Both the position numbers and the translations under genes were made by a program. This document shows positions 1-7,967 of a stretch of DNA of 64,000 bases, piece by piece. This DNA is from Evansella caseinilytica (lineage in GTDB: Bacteria > Bacillota > Bacilli > Bacillales > Salisediminibacteriaceae), in NCBI RefSeq assembly GCF_900107275.1, contig NZ_FNPI01000004.1, forward strand, positions 248,001 to 312,000, given 5' to 3'. The notes under the pieces are model-generated. The model did not search any database. It saw only the letters and a list, made by a program, of their open reading frames with translations, and was not told the DNA's origin. Within the stretch, counting starts at the first letter, position 1, and each line of letters opens with the position of its first letter.

Positions 1-477
1 ACAGGTGAACATGTCCAGGAAGAAGAATCGTTCTATTCGCTTGTTCACAGCAATACAAAACCGGCATCTGAAATCGAACAGCTTACAGGAATCACTTTCG
101 AACAATTGCAGGAAGCGCCGCCGCTGCATGATGTGCTCGCCGATTTCTTTGCATTTGTCCAGAGCAGTACACTCGTCGCCCATCATGCCAATCATGAACG
201 GAACTTCATGCAGCAGGCAACATGGTCGGCGCTGAGAACACGGTTTGAACACCGGATCATCGACACTGCTTTTTTAACAAAAATCATTGGGCCTGTAAAA
301 CAATTGATTACATTGGATGATTGTTGCGATTTTTTTGGCATTAAGATTACAAAAAGACATCACGCGTTGCATGATGCGGAGGCAACGGCGCAGTTGTGGG
401 CGGAATTGCTCCGCCTGGTACAAAAGCACGGCTACGTTCACCTGAAAGATGCGTACACCCATCTTGCTAAATTATAA
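1..477 (+). CDS. DnaQ-like 3'-5' exonuclease, C-terminal part
   Basis: The reading frame is open from base 1 and has no visible start, so the N-terminus with the first DxE exonuclease motif lies outside the window. What remains (about 158 residues) shows an ExoII-like segment HHANHERNF and an ExoIII-epsilon motif, HDAEATA, typical of the DEDDh exonuclease superfamily that includes the DNA polymerase III epsilon subunit. The enzyme would remove nucleotides from DNA or RNA 3' ends; the exact substrate cannot be read from the fragment. It is a stand-alone domain rather than part of PolC, because it stops at 477 with no polymerase sequence after it. The next gene begins 49 bases later on the same strand. 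Confidence 0.75.
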   Translation, partial: TGEHVQEEESFYSLVHSNTKPASEIEQLTGITFEQLQEAPPLHDVLADFFAFVQSSTLVAHHANHERNFMQQATWSALRTRFEHRIIDTAFLTKIIGPVKQLITLDDCCDFFGIKITKRHHALHDAEATAQLWAELLRLVQKHGYVHLKDAYTHLAKL

Positions 478-526
478 GAGCAGCATAAGCAAGGATTATC
501 ATTGTTTCAGTAAGGGGGAGGATGTC

Positions 527-892
527 ATGCAGAACAATATTCCTCGTCATCTGGCGATATTTCCCATAAGCTTCGTGGAGGAAATAACTAATTTAACAGC
601 GCGCCAAATTCGTTATTACGAGGAGCAGGATCTGATCCATCCGGTACGAAATAAAGGAAAACAACGAATTTTTTCACTGAATGATCTGGAACGGTTGCTG
701 GAAATAAAATCGCTCATTGATCAGCGGGTGAACATCGCGGGAATCAAGGCGATTCTTTCCAGTAGGGAACAGGAGCAGAATGCGGTGGCGAAAGATGAAT
801 TTGCACAAGCTTTTTCCAAAAAAGAACTGGAAGACATTGTCCATGGCGGAAGCATCGCGTTGAACAGCGCGTGTTCAAAAAGGAGGACATAA
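527..892 (+). CDS. glnR: GlnR-like MerR-family nitrogen regulator, C-terminus replaced by repeat
   Basis: The ATG at 527 follows a GGGGGAGG ribosome binding site. The first ~75 residues are a MerR-type winged helix with the signature LTARQIRYYEEQDLIHPVRNK and match the GlnR pattern closely (a FPI segment before the helix, LLEIKSLIDQRVNIAGIK after it). GlnR represses nitrogen-assimilation genes when glutamine is plentiful; its C-terminal tail controls DNA binding in response to feedback-inhibited glutamine synthetase. Here the tail is lost: after about residue 115 the frame runs into a dispersed repeat and stops inside it, giving 121 aa instead of the usual ~135. glnA, the normal downstream neighbour, is absent. 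It may be a second GlnR-like or TnrA-like copy, a constitutive variant, or decaying. Function is inferred from similarity alone. Confidence 0.7.
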   Translation: MQNNIPRHLAIFPISFVEEITNLTARQIRYYEEQDLIHPVRNKGKQRIFSLNDLERLLEIKSLIDQRVNIAGIKAILSSREQEQNAVAKDEFAQAFSKKELEDIVHGGSIALNSACSKRRT

Positions 893-1050
893 AACACTAT
901 AGTGTTCAAAAAGGAGGACATAACAGCGGCAAGAAGGTCGAGGCGCGGCAGGATCGAGCATCGGTGCTACACCATACGTACGAGAGCACCGCAGTGATAA
1001 CGCAACGATGAGATTTGCAGGCGCTGTTTCCCGCACTTTTTGAACATCCT
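871..1050. repeat. Family A dispersed repeat, copy 1
   Basis: The segment is bounded by GTGTTCAAAAAGG on the left and CTTTTTGAACATCC on the right, forming an inverted terminal repeat. The left end occurs twice (871-892 and 902-923), as if a short partial duplication happened. The interior matches, in reverse orientation, the copy at 50585-50754 (shared blocks read AACAGCGGCAAGAAG and GGCGCGGCAGGATCGAGCA). There is no coding capacity, so it resembles a small non-autonomous inverted-repeat element. It supplies the stop codon of the GlnR-like gene. Confidence 0.75.
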
Positions 1051-1367
1051 CAATAACTACTTCAAGGCGCTTGGATACAACTCCAGGCGTTTTTGCTAAC
1101 TTTCCCGCTGTTTCAGGCCGTTATTTGAAATAAAAATCTGTGAATGAGGGTTGTCTCCACGCTGTCTAAGCTTTTTCCGGTCAAGGAGCTTTTTTTGGAA
1201 AAACATTCGCCAGGCAGCATGTTCTGTAGGAAAAAGGAAGGTATTTTGCTGTTAATAGAGAAATGATTGTATAGGAATGCTGGTCTTTGGAAGAAGACAG
1301 GGGAAAAGCGTCTACGGACCAGGTGGACGTAGCTGCTGCCACCACAGGAGCTGAAAGGAGACTGGAA
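1051..1367. other. Intergenic stretch before the MoxR operon
   Basis: No convincing gene is visible. The stretch separates repeat copy 1 from moxR and ends in the moxR ribosome binding site GAAAGGAG (1353-1360). No strong promoter or terminator could be picked out by eye. Confidence 0.5.
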
Positions 1368-2339
1368 ATGAATGTGGAAAAAATAAATGAAATCATGACA
1401 AAGGTCAGGAAAAATATCGGAAAAGTGATTGTGGGAAAAGAGAATACCGTCGATTACTTGCTTACGGCATTGATCGCTTCCGGCCACGTGCTGCTGGAGG
1501 ATGTGCCCGGCACCGGGAAAACACTGATGGCGAAGGCGCTGTCAAAATCATTAGCACTAAAGTTCAGGCGTATTCAATTTACTCCCGATTTACTTCCGAG
1601 CGATGCCAGTGGCATTAATTTTTTCAATCAGAAAAAAGGGGAGTTTGAATTCCGGGAAGGGCCGTTGTTTGCCAATCTTGTTCTCGCGGATGAAATCAAT
1701 CGGGCGACGCCGAGAACGCAAGCTGTTTTGCTGGAGTCAATGGAGGAAAGACAATTGACCATCGACGGCACTACTCATCCATTGCAGCAGCCATTCCTGG
1801 TGATCGCCACGCAAAACCCGATAGAAAGCCAAGGAACATTTCCGCTGCCGGAGGCACAGCTTGACCGCTTTCTTCTAAAAATTACTCTCGGGTATCCGTC
1901 CAGGGAAGAAGGCCTTGAAATTTTAAAGCGTTATAAAGGGTACAACCCTATCGAATCGTTGGAACCTGTGGCGGCTGCGGAGGACATCGTTTTTGCGCAA
2001 AAGGAATATGCCAAAGTATATGTCAGCGATGATATGCTTTCTTATATATTAGACATTGTTGAGAGAACGAGAATGCATCCCGATGTGGTTTTGGGCGTCA
2101 GTCCCCGGGGAAGTCAAGCATTGCTGAAGTCGGTGCAGGCCTTTGCAATATTGAAAGGGAGAAACTATGTTCTGCCGGATGATGTGAAAGCGCTGGTCAA
2201 GCCGGTATTGGGCCACCGTCTCCTTCTAAAGCAAATGATGCTTGCCAAAGGGAATCCGGCGGAGGGCATCCTTGACAGCATTGTCAACGAGATGATTGTC
2301 CCATCCGAGGAAGCGATTGTAAAGGAGCTTCAAGGCTAA
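1368..2339 (+). CDS. MoxR-family AAA+ ATPase
   Basis: The ATG at 1368 is preceded by GAAAGGAG and begins a 323-residue protein; an upstream in-frame start at 1287 has no comparable site. It shows Walker A GTGKT (in EDVPGTGKTLMAKAL), Walker B LVLADEINRA, sensor region ATQNPIES and the arginine-rich C-terminal lid typical of MoxR AAA+ ATPases. MoxR proteins act as chaperones in maturation of protein complexes and are usually encoded beside DUF58 and VWA or transglutaminase-like genes. The stop codon abuts the ATG of the DUF58 gene (TAAATG), so translation is probably coupled. Client proteins are not known for this family branch. Confidence 0.93.
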   Translation: MNVEKINEIMTKVRKNIGKVIVGKENTVDYLLTALIASGHVLLEDVPGTGKTLMAKALSKSLALKFRRIQFTPDLLPSDASGINFFNQKKGEFEFREGPLFANLVLADEINRATPRTQAVLLESMEERQLTIDGTTHPLQQPFLVIATQNPIESQGTFPLPEAQLDRFLLKITLGYPSREEGLEILKRYKGYNPIESLEPVAAAEDIVFAQKEYAKVYVSDDMLSYILDIVERTRMHPDVVLGVSPRGSQALLKSVQAFAILKGRNYVLPDDVKALVKPVLGHRLLLKQMMLAKGNPAEGILDSIVNEMIVPSEEAIVKELQG

Positions 2340-3482
2340 ATGGGCATTCATTGGCTGTTTGTCACAACCGCTGTTGTTGTCTTTGTTCAAAGCTATCTCT
2401 ATAAGAAAAGGGGCTTGAAGCACATCCATTATACACGATTTTTTAGTGAGCAGGCAGTCTTTGAAGGGGGTTGTATCGACATGGTGGAGGTGATTTCCAA
2501 CCGCAAGCTGCTGCCGGTGCCATGGCTGCGTCTGGAATCACGAATCAACGCCAACCTTCAATTCGGCTCCCAGGCAAATTTAACGATCGTTGACGATCAG
2601 TTTCATCGCAGTTTGTTCAGCTTGATGTCGTTTCAAAAAATTACGCGGCGGCACAAGGTATACTGTGCCAAGCGCGGACATTATTACATGAAAACAGTTT
2701 CATTTACCAACGGTGATTTACTGGGTATTGACCATTCCAGCAAAACGCACGAAGTGTTCGCCTCCGTTATCGTCTACCCGAAGCTCATCCCTACAAGCGA
2801 TATCCCTTATCCGTCGACGAGCTGGCAAGGAGATGTGGCTGTTCGCCGCTGGATTGTCGATGACCCGTTTGTCTTTGCAGGAGTCAGGGATTACGCTGCT
2901 GGAGATTCCATGCGTTCAATCAACTGGAAGGCAACTGCCCGTACAGGAGAGCTGATGATCAGTAAAAAAGATTACACTGCCGATCCCAAGCTGATGATTT
3001 ATCTCAATTTCGATGAGACAGAGGATATTTGGCTGCCGATAAAAAATGAAGCGCTGATTGAAAAAGGAATTTCCCTTGCCGCGTCCATGGCACAGCAGGC
3101 GATTTCGCAAGGGATTCCTACCGGATTCGGCTGCAACTCCTATATCGTCGAGCCGTTTGAAAAGCAGCTACCGATAAAAAGCTCCGTAAGAATCGACCCC
3201 GGCAGCGGAAAAAATCAGTTGCAGTATATTTTGGAAACGCTCGCGAAAGTGAAAATCGATCGCAGTATGAATTTCAACCAGTTTTTAAGCGAGGATCTGG
3301 AGGAGAAAACGACAGGGAAGGATATCGTCATTATTACCGCTTTGGTCAGCGACAAAATGAATGAACGATGCCGTGTACTAACGGCGAACGGCAATTCAGT
3401 ATCGTTTGTGCCATTGGAAATGACCGGCGCCGAACAGGAAGGTGGGGAGGATGATCGGAAATATGAAAAATCTCATTGTTAG
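2340..3482 (+). CDS. DUF58 domain protein
   Basis: This 380-residue protein starts directly after the moxR stop. An N-terminal hydrophobic segment (residues ~5-20) anchors it in the membrane. The DUF58 core is clear near residues 175-215, where DPFVFAGVRDYAAGDSMR is followed by INWKATARTGELM. DUF58 proteins form a von Willebrand-like fold and partner with MoxR ATPases; their biochemical role is unknown. The 3' end overlaps the next gene by about 30 bases, again suggesting a single transcript and coupled translation. Three genes in this order (moxR, DUF58, DUF4129-type membrane protein) are common in Bacillales, where a transglutaminase-like gene often follows; that fourth gene is missing here. 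Confidence 0.9.
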   Translation: MGIHWLFVTTAVVVFVQSYLYKKRGLKHIHYTRFFSEQAVFEGGCIDMVEVISNRKLLPVPWLRLESRINANLQFGSQANLTIVDDQFHRSLFSLMSFQKITRRHKVYCAKRGHYYMKTVSFTNGDLLGIDHSSKTHEVFASVIVYPKLIPTSDIPYPSTSWQGDVAVRRWIVDDPFVFAGVRDYAAGDSMRSINWKATARTGELMISKKDYTADPKLMIYLNFDETEDIWLPIKNEALIEKGISLAASMAQQAISQGIPTGFGCNSYIVEPFEKQLPIKSSVRIDPGSGKNQLQYILETLAKVKIDRSMNFNQFLSEDLEEKTTGKDIVIITALVSDKMNERCRVLTANGNSVSFVPLEMTGAEQEGGEDDRKYEKSHC

Positions 3483-4779
3483 CTGGGGCTGCTGCTGGCT
3501 GGAATGGCTATGCCTTTTCCCGATTATCCTGCTAATTGCCGTTCTGTCATTTCCCGGCGGTCAGGGGATCTGGCTTTGGCCTGCTTCGTTACCGCTGTTG
3601 TTTTTAGCAGCACTTGTTATCGCCTTGCAGCTAAAAAAACAGCGAAAATGGATGTTTCTCGGTGTGAGCATGCTTATCAGCCTTGTTTTTACCGTTTTAT
3701 GGGAATTTCCCTATGCGGGCGGCTTGGCTGCTTTTGCTGTCGCCTTTCTGTTTGCCTATCGGGGGACGCTTTACAGCTGCTTATCCACAGAACGACTGTT
3801 GCCCGGGGTATACTTATGGTTAAGTCTTACTATTTATTTTGCCGGGTATTTCGTGTTTCGGTCTGTCGATCCTCTACCTCCGTTCCTTGCCTTTATTCAA
3901 TGGCCGGGGATACTCCTGCTCTTTCTTACGTTAATGCTCACAAACAGCAGACAATTAACCGCTGCTGCTTTAGCCGAAAATGAAAAGCATCAATCAGTGC
4001 CCCGGACGCTGCGCTGGCATAACCGAATGTTTATTGTACTAACGTTCCTGTTCATCGTTTTCATCACGAACTTCCGCCTTATTCAGGAGGCTGTGTTGCA
4101 AACAATATCGATTTTGTTTGCGGGAGTATCGTGGCTGGCGTCACTGCTCGAAACAGATGAGACGGCGATTCCGGAGCAGGAAGTCGTGGAAATGCCGCTT
4201 CCGGAAATAGCGGGGGAGGCGGAGCAGTCTTTCTTGATGGCAATTCTCGAACGAGTGTTTTGGTTCACGGCACGTACTGCCGTCATCCTGATCCTTGTTT
4301 TAATCGCAGTTTACTTGATCAAAAAAATCGTTCAGTGGCTCCAGCATGCCGTTCCGAAGCTGATTGCTTTTCTGAAACAGGCAGTAAACGGCCAGCAGGA
4401 GCCAGAGCAGCATGGATATATTGACGAGAAGGAAGCGGCCATTGACTGGGAGCAATGGCGAAAGCATAGCCAAGCCAAGCTAATGCGCTGGGTAAGAAAG
4501 CGCTGGACTGCGGACCAGAAGTGGCAGGATCTGAAAACAAGTCGGGAGCAAGCCCGCTATTTATACCGCCAGTATATCAGGAAGCAAATCAGACGCGGCT
4601 TTCCATTCCAACCGGCGAAAACCCCGAAGGAAATCGTCAGCGATTTAAAGGCGTGGAAGACGGGGGAAGAAGAAGTGCTCGATGAGCTTGCGGCATTGTA
4701 CGAAACTGCCCGTTACAGCAAGGAGGAACTGCCAAAAGAGCTCTTGTTAGCGGTGAAAAAGCAGTTGGAGGAGGAATAG
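3451..4779 (+). CDS. Membrane protein of the MoxR/DUF58 operon, DUF4129-like C-terminus
   Basis: The likely start is ATG 3451 within the overlap with the DUF58 gene, with AGGTGG just upstream; ATG 3463 is an alternative with GGGGAGG ahead. The ~442-residue protein has about five hydrophobic segments in residues 10-200 and another around 275-300. A basic, tryptophan-rich cytosolic tail follows, with the DUF4129-like pattern of alternating LYRQYIRKQIRRGF and a terminal ARYSKEELP motif. These tails usually end transglutaminase-like membrane proteins; here the transglutaminase domain is absent. The role is unknown but is likely linked to the MoxR/DUF58 pair in the cell envelope. Confidence 0.8.
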   Translation: MIGNMKNLIVSWGCCWLEWLCLFPIILLIAVLSFPGGQGIWLWPASLPLLFLAALVIALQLKKQRKWMFLGVSMLISLVFTVLWEFPYAGGLAAFAVAFLFAYRGTLYSCLSTERLLPGVYLWLSLTIYFAGYFVFRSVDPLPPFLAFIQWPGILLLFLTLMLTNSRQLTAAALAENEKHQSVPRTLRWHNRMFIVLTFLFIVFITNFRLIQEAVLQTISILFAGVSWLASLLETDETAIPEQEVVEMPLPEIAGEAEQSFLMAILERVFWFTARTAVILILVLIAVYLIKKIVQWLQHAVPKLIAFLKQAVNGQQEPEQHGYIDEKEAAIDWEQWRKHSQAKLMRWVRKRWTADQKWQDLKTSREQARYLYRQYIRKQIRRGFPFQPAKTPKEIVSDLKAWKTGEEEVLDELAALYETARYSKEELPKELLLAVKKQLEEE

Positions 4780-4999
4780 AGGTTTGGAATTGATCATGAA
4801 AACCACTTCTTCGTCGTTGGTGATTGATTTTACGAAACATCCCGCTGGAAAAATGTTTGCCAGCTTACAAATTGGAATTTTTCAATCATCTGAGCGAAAG
4901 TGAGAAAAAGGAGTGGTGAATAATTTTCGCTTTCATGAATAAAGTAAATTGACAAACAAATATATCTTTTGGAACAACCTTCAGAAAGGCGGATTATGA
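4780..4999. other. Intergenic region upstream of the squalene cyclase gene
   Basis: About 220 bases with no credible gene. It contains the AT-rich leader and the AAAGGCGG ribosome binding site (4986-4993) of the cyclase gene. A sporulation promoter is plausible for a SqhC-type gene but no sequence clear enough to call was found. Confidence 0.4.
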
Positions 5000-6898
5000 G
5001 TGAATAAAGTCGTTGAATCAGAAATAAGCCGTCTTATTGTCAGTTTGAAAGAACAGCAGTCAATGGACGGCTCATGGCGGTTTTGCTTTGAAGGCGGTCC
5101 CTCCACTGATGCATATATGATGATTTTGTTAAGGTCTGTTGGCATGAAGGATGAAGTTTTTATCAGAAAGTTAGTTCATCGGATTGAGGAAAAACAAAGT
5201 GAAAATGGGGCATGGAAGTTTTATCACGATGAACAGGGAGGCAATCTCTCACTTACGATTGAGGCATACTACGCACTGCTTTACTCCGGCTATAAAAAAA
5301 GAAATGATCCGGCGATGAAAAAGGCGGAACAGTTTATTATGGCTAACGGCGGATTACATAAAGCGACGACATTGACAAAGTTGATGTTAGCGGTAACAGG
5401 CCAATTGCCATGGCCGAAATATTTCCCTATACCTATTGAACTGATACTGCTTCCACCGGCATGTCCAATCAACTTTTTTGATTTTGCTGGTTACGCAAGG
5501 GTTCACATGGCTCCCATGTTAGTCATTGCCGATAGGAAATTTGTTATAAACAAGCAAAATTCACCTGACTTATCTCATTTAAATTGTAAAAGGCAATCAG
5601 AAAATCATCGTTTCGAAGAATTTAGATCACTTGAGGCGAAATCATGCATTTCATTCATCAAACAAAGTATTAAAAGGTTGATAGGACTGCCTGAAGAACT
5701 GCATCAAATGGCATTGGAACGATCGAAGAGATTTATGCTGGAAAGAATAGAACCGGACGGAACGCTGTACAGTTATTTCACTTCCACTTTTTTAATGATA
5801 TTTGCATTGCTGGCTTTAGGGTATGCAAAGCATGCTCCCGTTATCCAAAGCGCTGTCAGAGGGTTAAAAACATTCGTCAGTCATACGGATGATGGTTATC
5901 ATATGCAACTAACAACTTCGACCGTATGGAACACTGCGCTTATTTCCCACGCCCTCCAATCTTCCGAAGTCAGTATTTCCGCTTCTGTGATTCAAACCGC
6001 AAATGACTATATATTACAGCGCCAACACTATCGCAACGGAGATTGGGTCATTCATAACCCGCAAGTATTCCCAGGGGGATGGGGATTTTCTGATATTAAT
6101 ACGATACATCCGGATGTGGATGATACAACAGCAGCGCTGCGGGCATTGCGCAAAACAGCACAACGATTTCCAAGTTACAGAGAATCTTGGCACAGGGGAC
6201 TTCGTTGGGTACTGTCAATGCAAAATGATGATGGGGGATGGCCGGCTTTTGAAAAAAATACAGACAATCGTTTGCTAACATTCGTTCCAATTGAAGGGTC
6301 TGAAGATGCCGGCATCGATCCCTCTTCAGCAGATTTAACAGGGCGGACATTGGAATTTTTAGGACGTGATGTTCGTTTGACGTTCGATCATCACCAAGTA
6401 AAAAGGGGCGTCAAGTGGCTGATAAAAAATCAAGAACTTGATGGCTCATGGTTTGGACGTTGGGGCATTTGTTATATTTACGGCACCTGGGCAGCGCTGA
6501 CGGGAATGAGAGCTGTAGGGGTAAAAAGAAACGATTCCGCTATTCAAAAAGGAGTTTCCTGGCTTCTCAACATTCAAAATGACGACGGCGGTTGGGGAGA
6601 GTCATGTGACAGTGACAGGGAAAAGACATATATTCCATTAGGAAAAAGCACACCATCTCAAACCGCATGGGCATTAGATGCCTTAATTTCCGTATACGAT
6701 AAACCTGCTGACGAAATAAATCGCGGGATGAAATGTTTAATCCGCAAGCTGAATGAACGCGATTGGACATACACATACCCTACTGGCGCAGGATTGCGAG
6801 GCAGCTTCTATTTTTATTATCACAGCTACAATTATATTTGGCCCCTTTTAACATTAAGCCGTTATTTGAAAAAATATTATCGGGAATCTTCGTTATGA
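5000..6898 (+). CDS. sqhC: Squalene-hopene / sporulenol cyclase
   Basis: A GTG start at 5000 follows AAAGGCGG and gives 632 residues, the same length as B. subtilis SqhC. The catalytic DxDD motif is present (HPDVDDTTAALRAL, about residue 372), as are repeated QW motifs such as QNDDGGWPAFEKN, QELDGSWFGRWG and QNDDGGWGESC that build the alpha/alpha barrel. These membrane-associated enzymes cyclise squalene or C35 terpenes; the B. subtilis protein makes sporulenol, a spore lipid. Whether this one makes hopene or sporulenol cannot be decided by eye, though overall similarity leans to the SqhC side. It stands alone with its own terminator. Confidence 0.93.
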   Translation: MNKVVESEISRLIVSLKEQQSMDGSWRFCFEGGPSTDAYMMILLRSVGMKDEVFIRKLVHRIEEKQSENGAWKFYHDEQGGNLSLTIEAYYALLYSGYKKRNDPAMKKAEQFIMANGGLHKATTLTKLMLAVTGQLPWPKYFPIPIELILLPPACPINFFDFAGYARVHMAPMLVIADRKFVINKQNSPDLSHLNCKRQSENHRFEEFRSLEAKSCISFIKQSIKRLIGLPEELHQMALERSKRFMLERIEPDGTLYSYFTSTFLMIFALLALGYAKHAPVIQSAVRGLKTFVSHTDDGYHMQLTTSTVWNTALISHALQSSEVSISASVIQTANDYILQRQHYRNGDWVIHNPQVFPGGWGFSDINTIHPDVDDTTAALRALRKTAQRFPSYRESWHRGLRWVLSMQNDDGGWPAFEKNTDNRLLTFVPIEGSEDAGIDPSSADLTGRTLEFLGRDVRLTFDHHQVKRGVKWLIKNQELDGSWFGRWGICYIYGTWAALTGMRAVGVKRNDSAIQKGVSWLLNIQNDDGGWGESCDSDREKTYIPLGKSTPSQTAWALDALISVYDKPADEINRGMKCLIRKLNERDWTYTYPTGAGLRGSFYFYYHSYNYIWPLLTLSRYLKKYYRESSL

Positions 6899-6924
6899 GG
6901 ATGCGGGAATCGAGATTAAAAACG

Positions 6925-6963
6925 AGCGTGGCTTCTGCTAAATGGTGTGCCACGCTTTTTTTA
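6925..6963 (+). terminator. Intrinsic terminator after sqhC
   Basis: Inverted repeat AGCGTGGC ... GCCACGCT (stem 8 bp) is followed by a run of seven T. It lies 27 bases after the cyclase stop and just before the convergent ywaF-like gene. Confidence 0.9.
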
Positions 6964-7680
6964 TGATGGCGAAGCAAGTCTTTTTTTGATGAAAAATGGT
7001 AAATATAGAATAAAAAATGTGATGAAGGTGATTGCTTCGAGGGCAAGAATATACCATGGATACGGGCCGAACCAGTCCAAAATGCTGGGACCGCTCGGCT
7101 TTCGCGCCAGGAACATGTAGTTCGCACCGGTCATTTGATTGATGAAAAACACGATCAGTGCAAGAACATGCAAAACGACCAATGATTTTATGAACGAGCG
7201 GAATGTTACTTCATACTTATAAAAAGCGATCATGTACAAAACAGCCAGGATGATGGCGATGTGCGCCGTAAAAAAATGCAGAAAGCGAAAGTGCGGAAAT
7301 GTGTAGAACAAATCCGGCGTGATCATCGCCTGCAAAGCACCGCCGATTCCGAAAAAATAAACGATTTCAAACAGCGTGTAAGACTTCGTAACGAGCATCG
7401 CCGCAGCTAAATACAAGCTCACCGTGCAGAGATTCAGCGGCAAATTGTAGCGTATGTCCCACATTCCGATGGAGACGGTCCACCAAATAAGGCTGACTTC
7501 GGATAACATCAACGCTCCGAACAGCACCCAGCGAATGTATTTCATATACGGTTTTGCCCGGTGGTAAAAAATCCAGGCAACCGAAATCGCAAACACGATC
7601 AGCACAAGCAGATGCGCCTGTGATAAAAAAATCTCCGTTTCCCGGTATGTATCAGGCTTAAAAATATCCCCAATCATCAA
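6961..7680 (-). CDS. ywaF: YwaF-like TIGR02206 integral membrane protein
   Basis: The 239-residue protein has six to seven predicted membrane helices and the sequence pattern of the TIGR02206/YwaF family, including NLPLNLCTVSLYLAAAML and FFTAHIAIILAVLYMI. B. subtilis YwaF is about the same length. The start is TTG 7680 or ATG 7677; CGGAG sits 7-10 bases upstream of both. The function of the family is unknown. It is convergent with sqhC and its stop lies in the sqhC terminator, so that hairpin may serve both genes. Confidence 0.85.
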   Translation of the reverse strand: MMIGDIFKPDTYRETEIFLSQAHLLVLIVFAISVAWIFYHRAKPYMKYIRWVLFGALMLSEVSLIWWTVSIGMWDIRYNLPLNLCTVSLYLAAAMLVTKSYTLFEIVYFFGIGGALQAMITPDLFYTFPHFRFLHFFTAHIAIILAVLYMIAFYKYEVTFRSFIKSLVVLHVLALIVFFINQMTGANYMFLARKPSGPSILDWFGPYPWYILALEAITFITFFILYLPFFIKKRLASPS

Positions 7681-7741
7681 TACGAATCTCCGTTTCTATA
7701 TGGGTCTTTGTCCAAGTTGCTTTAATGTGTCCGTTCCGAGC

Positions 7742-7768
7742 GAACCGTAATCAAAATGACCGGACTCA
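7742..7768. repeat. Family C repeat, short fragment
   Basis: GAACCGTAATCAAAATGACC plus GGACTCA matches the units at 40213-40412 and, inverted, 25921-26000. It lies in the otherwise gene-free 7681-7967 interval, which also holds the topB leader. Confidence 0.6.
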
Positions 7769-7967
7769 AAACGAGAGCATATGAGAGCTTTCTTTAGCTC
7801 TCCACAAAATATTCTACCAGAAAAAACTGTCTTTTTCCTATGCAAATCCGACTGTTTTCAATATAATAGAAACAGACGTTCCCTGCTTAAAGAACGATAA
7901 AGTGTTTTCCGGATCATATGCAAAGCTTTTGAACACGCTCTAAAAATATAAAAAGGTGGAATAAAAT

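Noticed and set aside
1287-1367. Longer N-terminus for the MoxR protein
   Set aside because: The upstream start has no ribosome binding site and the extra 27 residues are not MoxR-like; ATG 1368 has a strong site.
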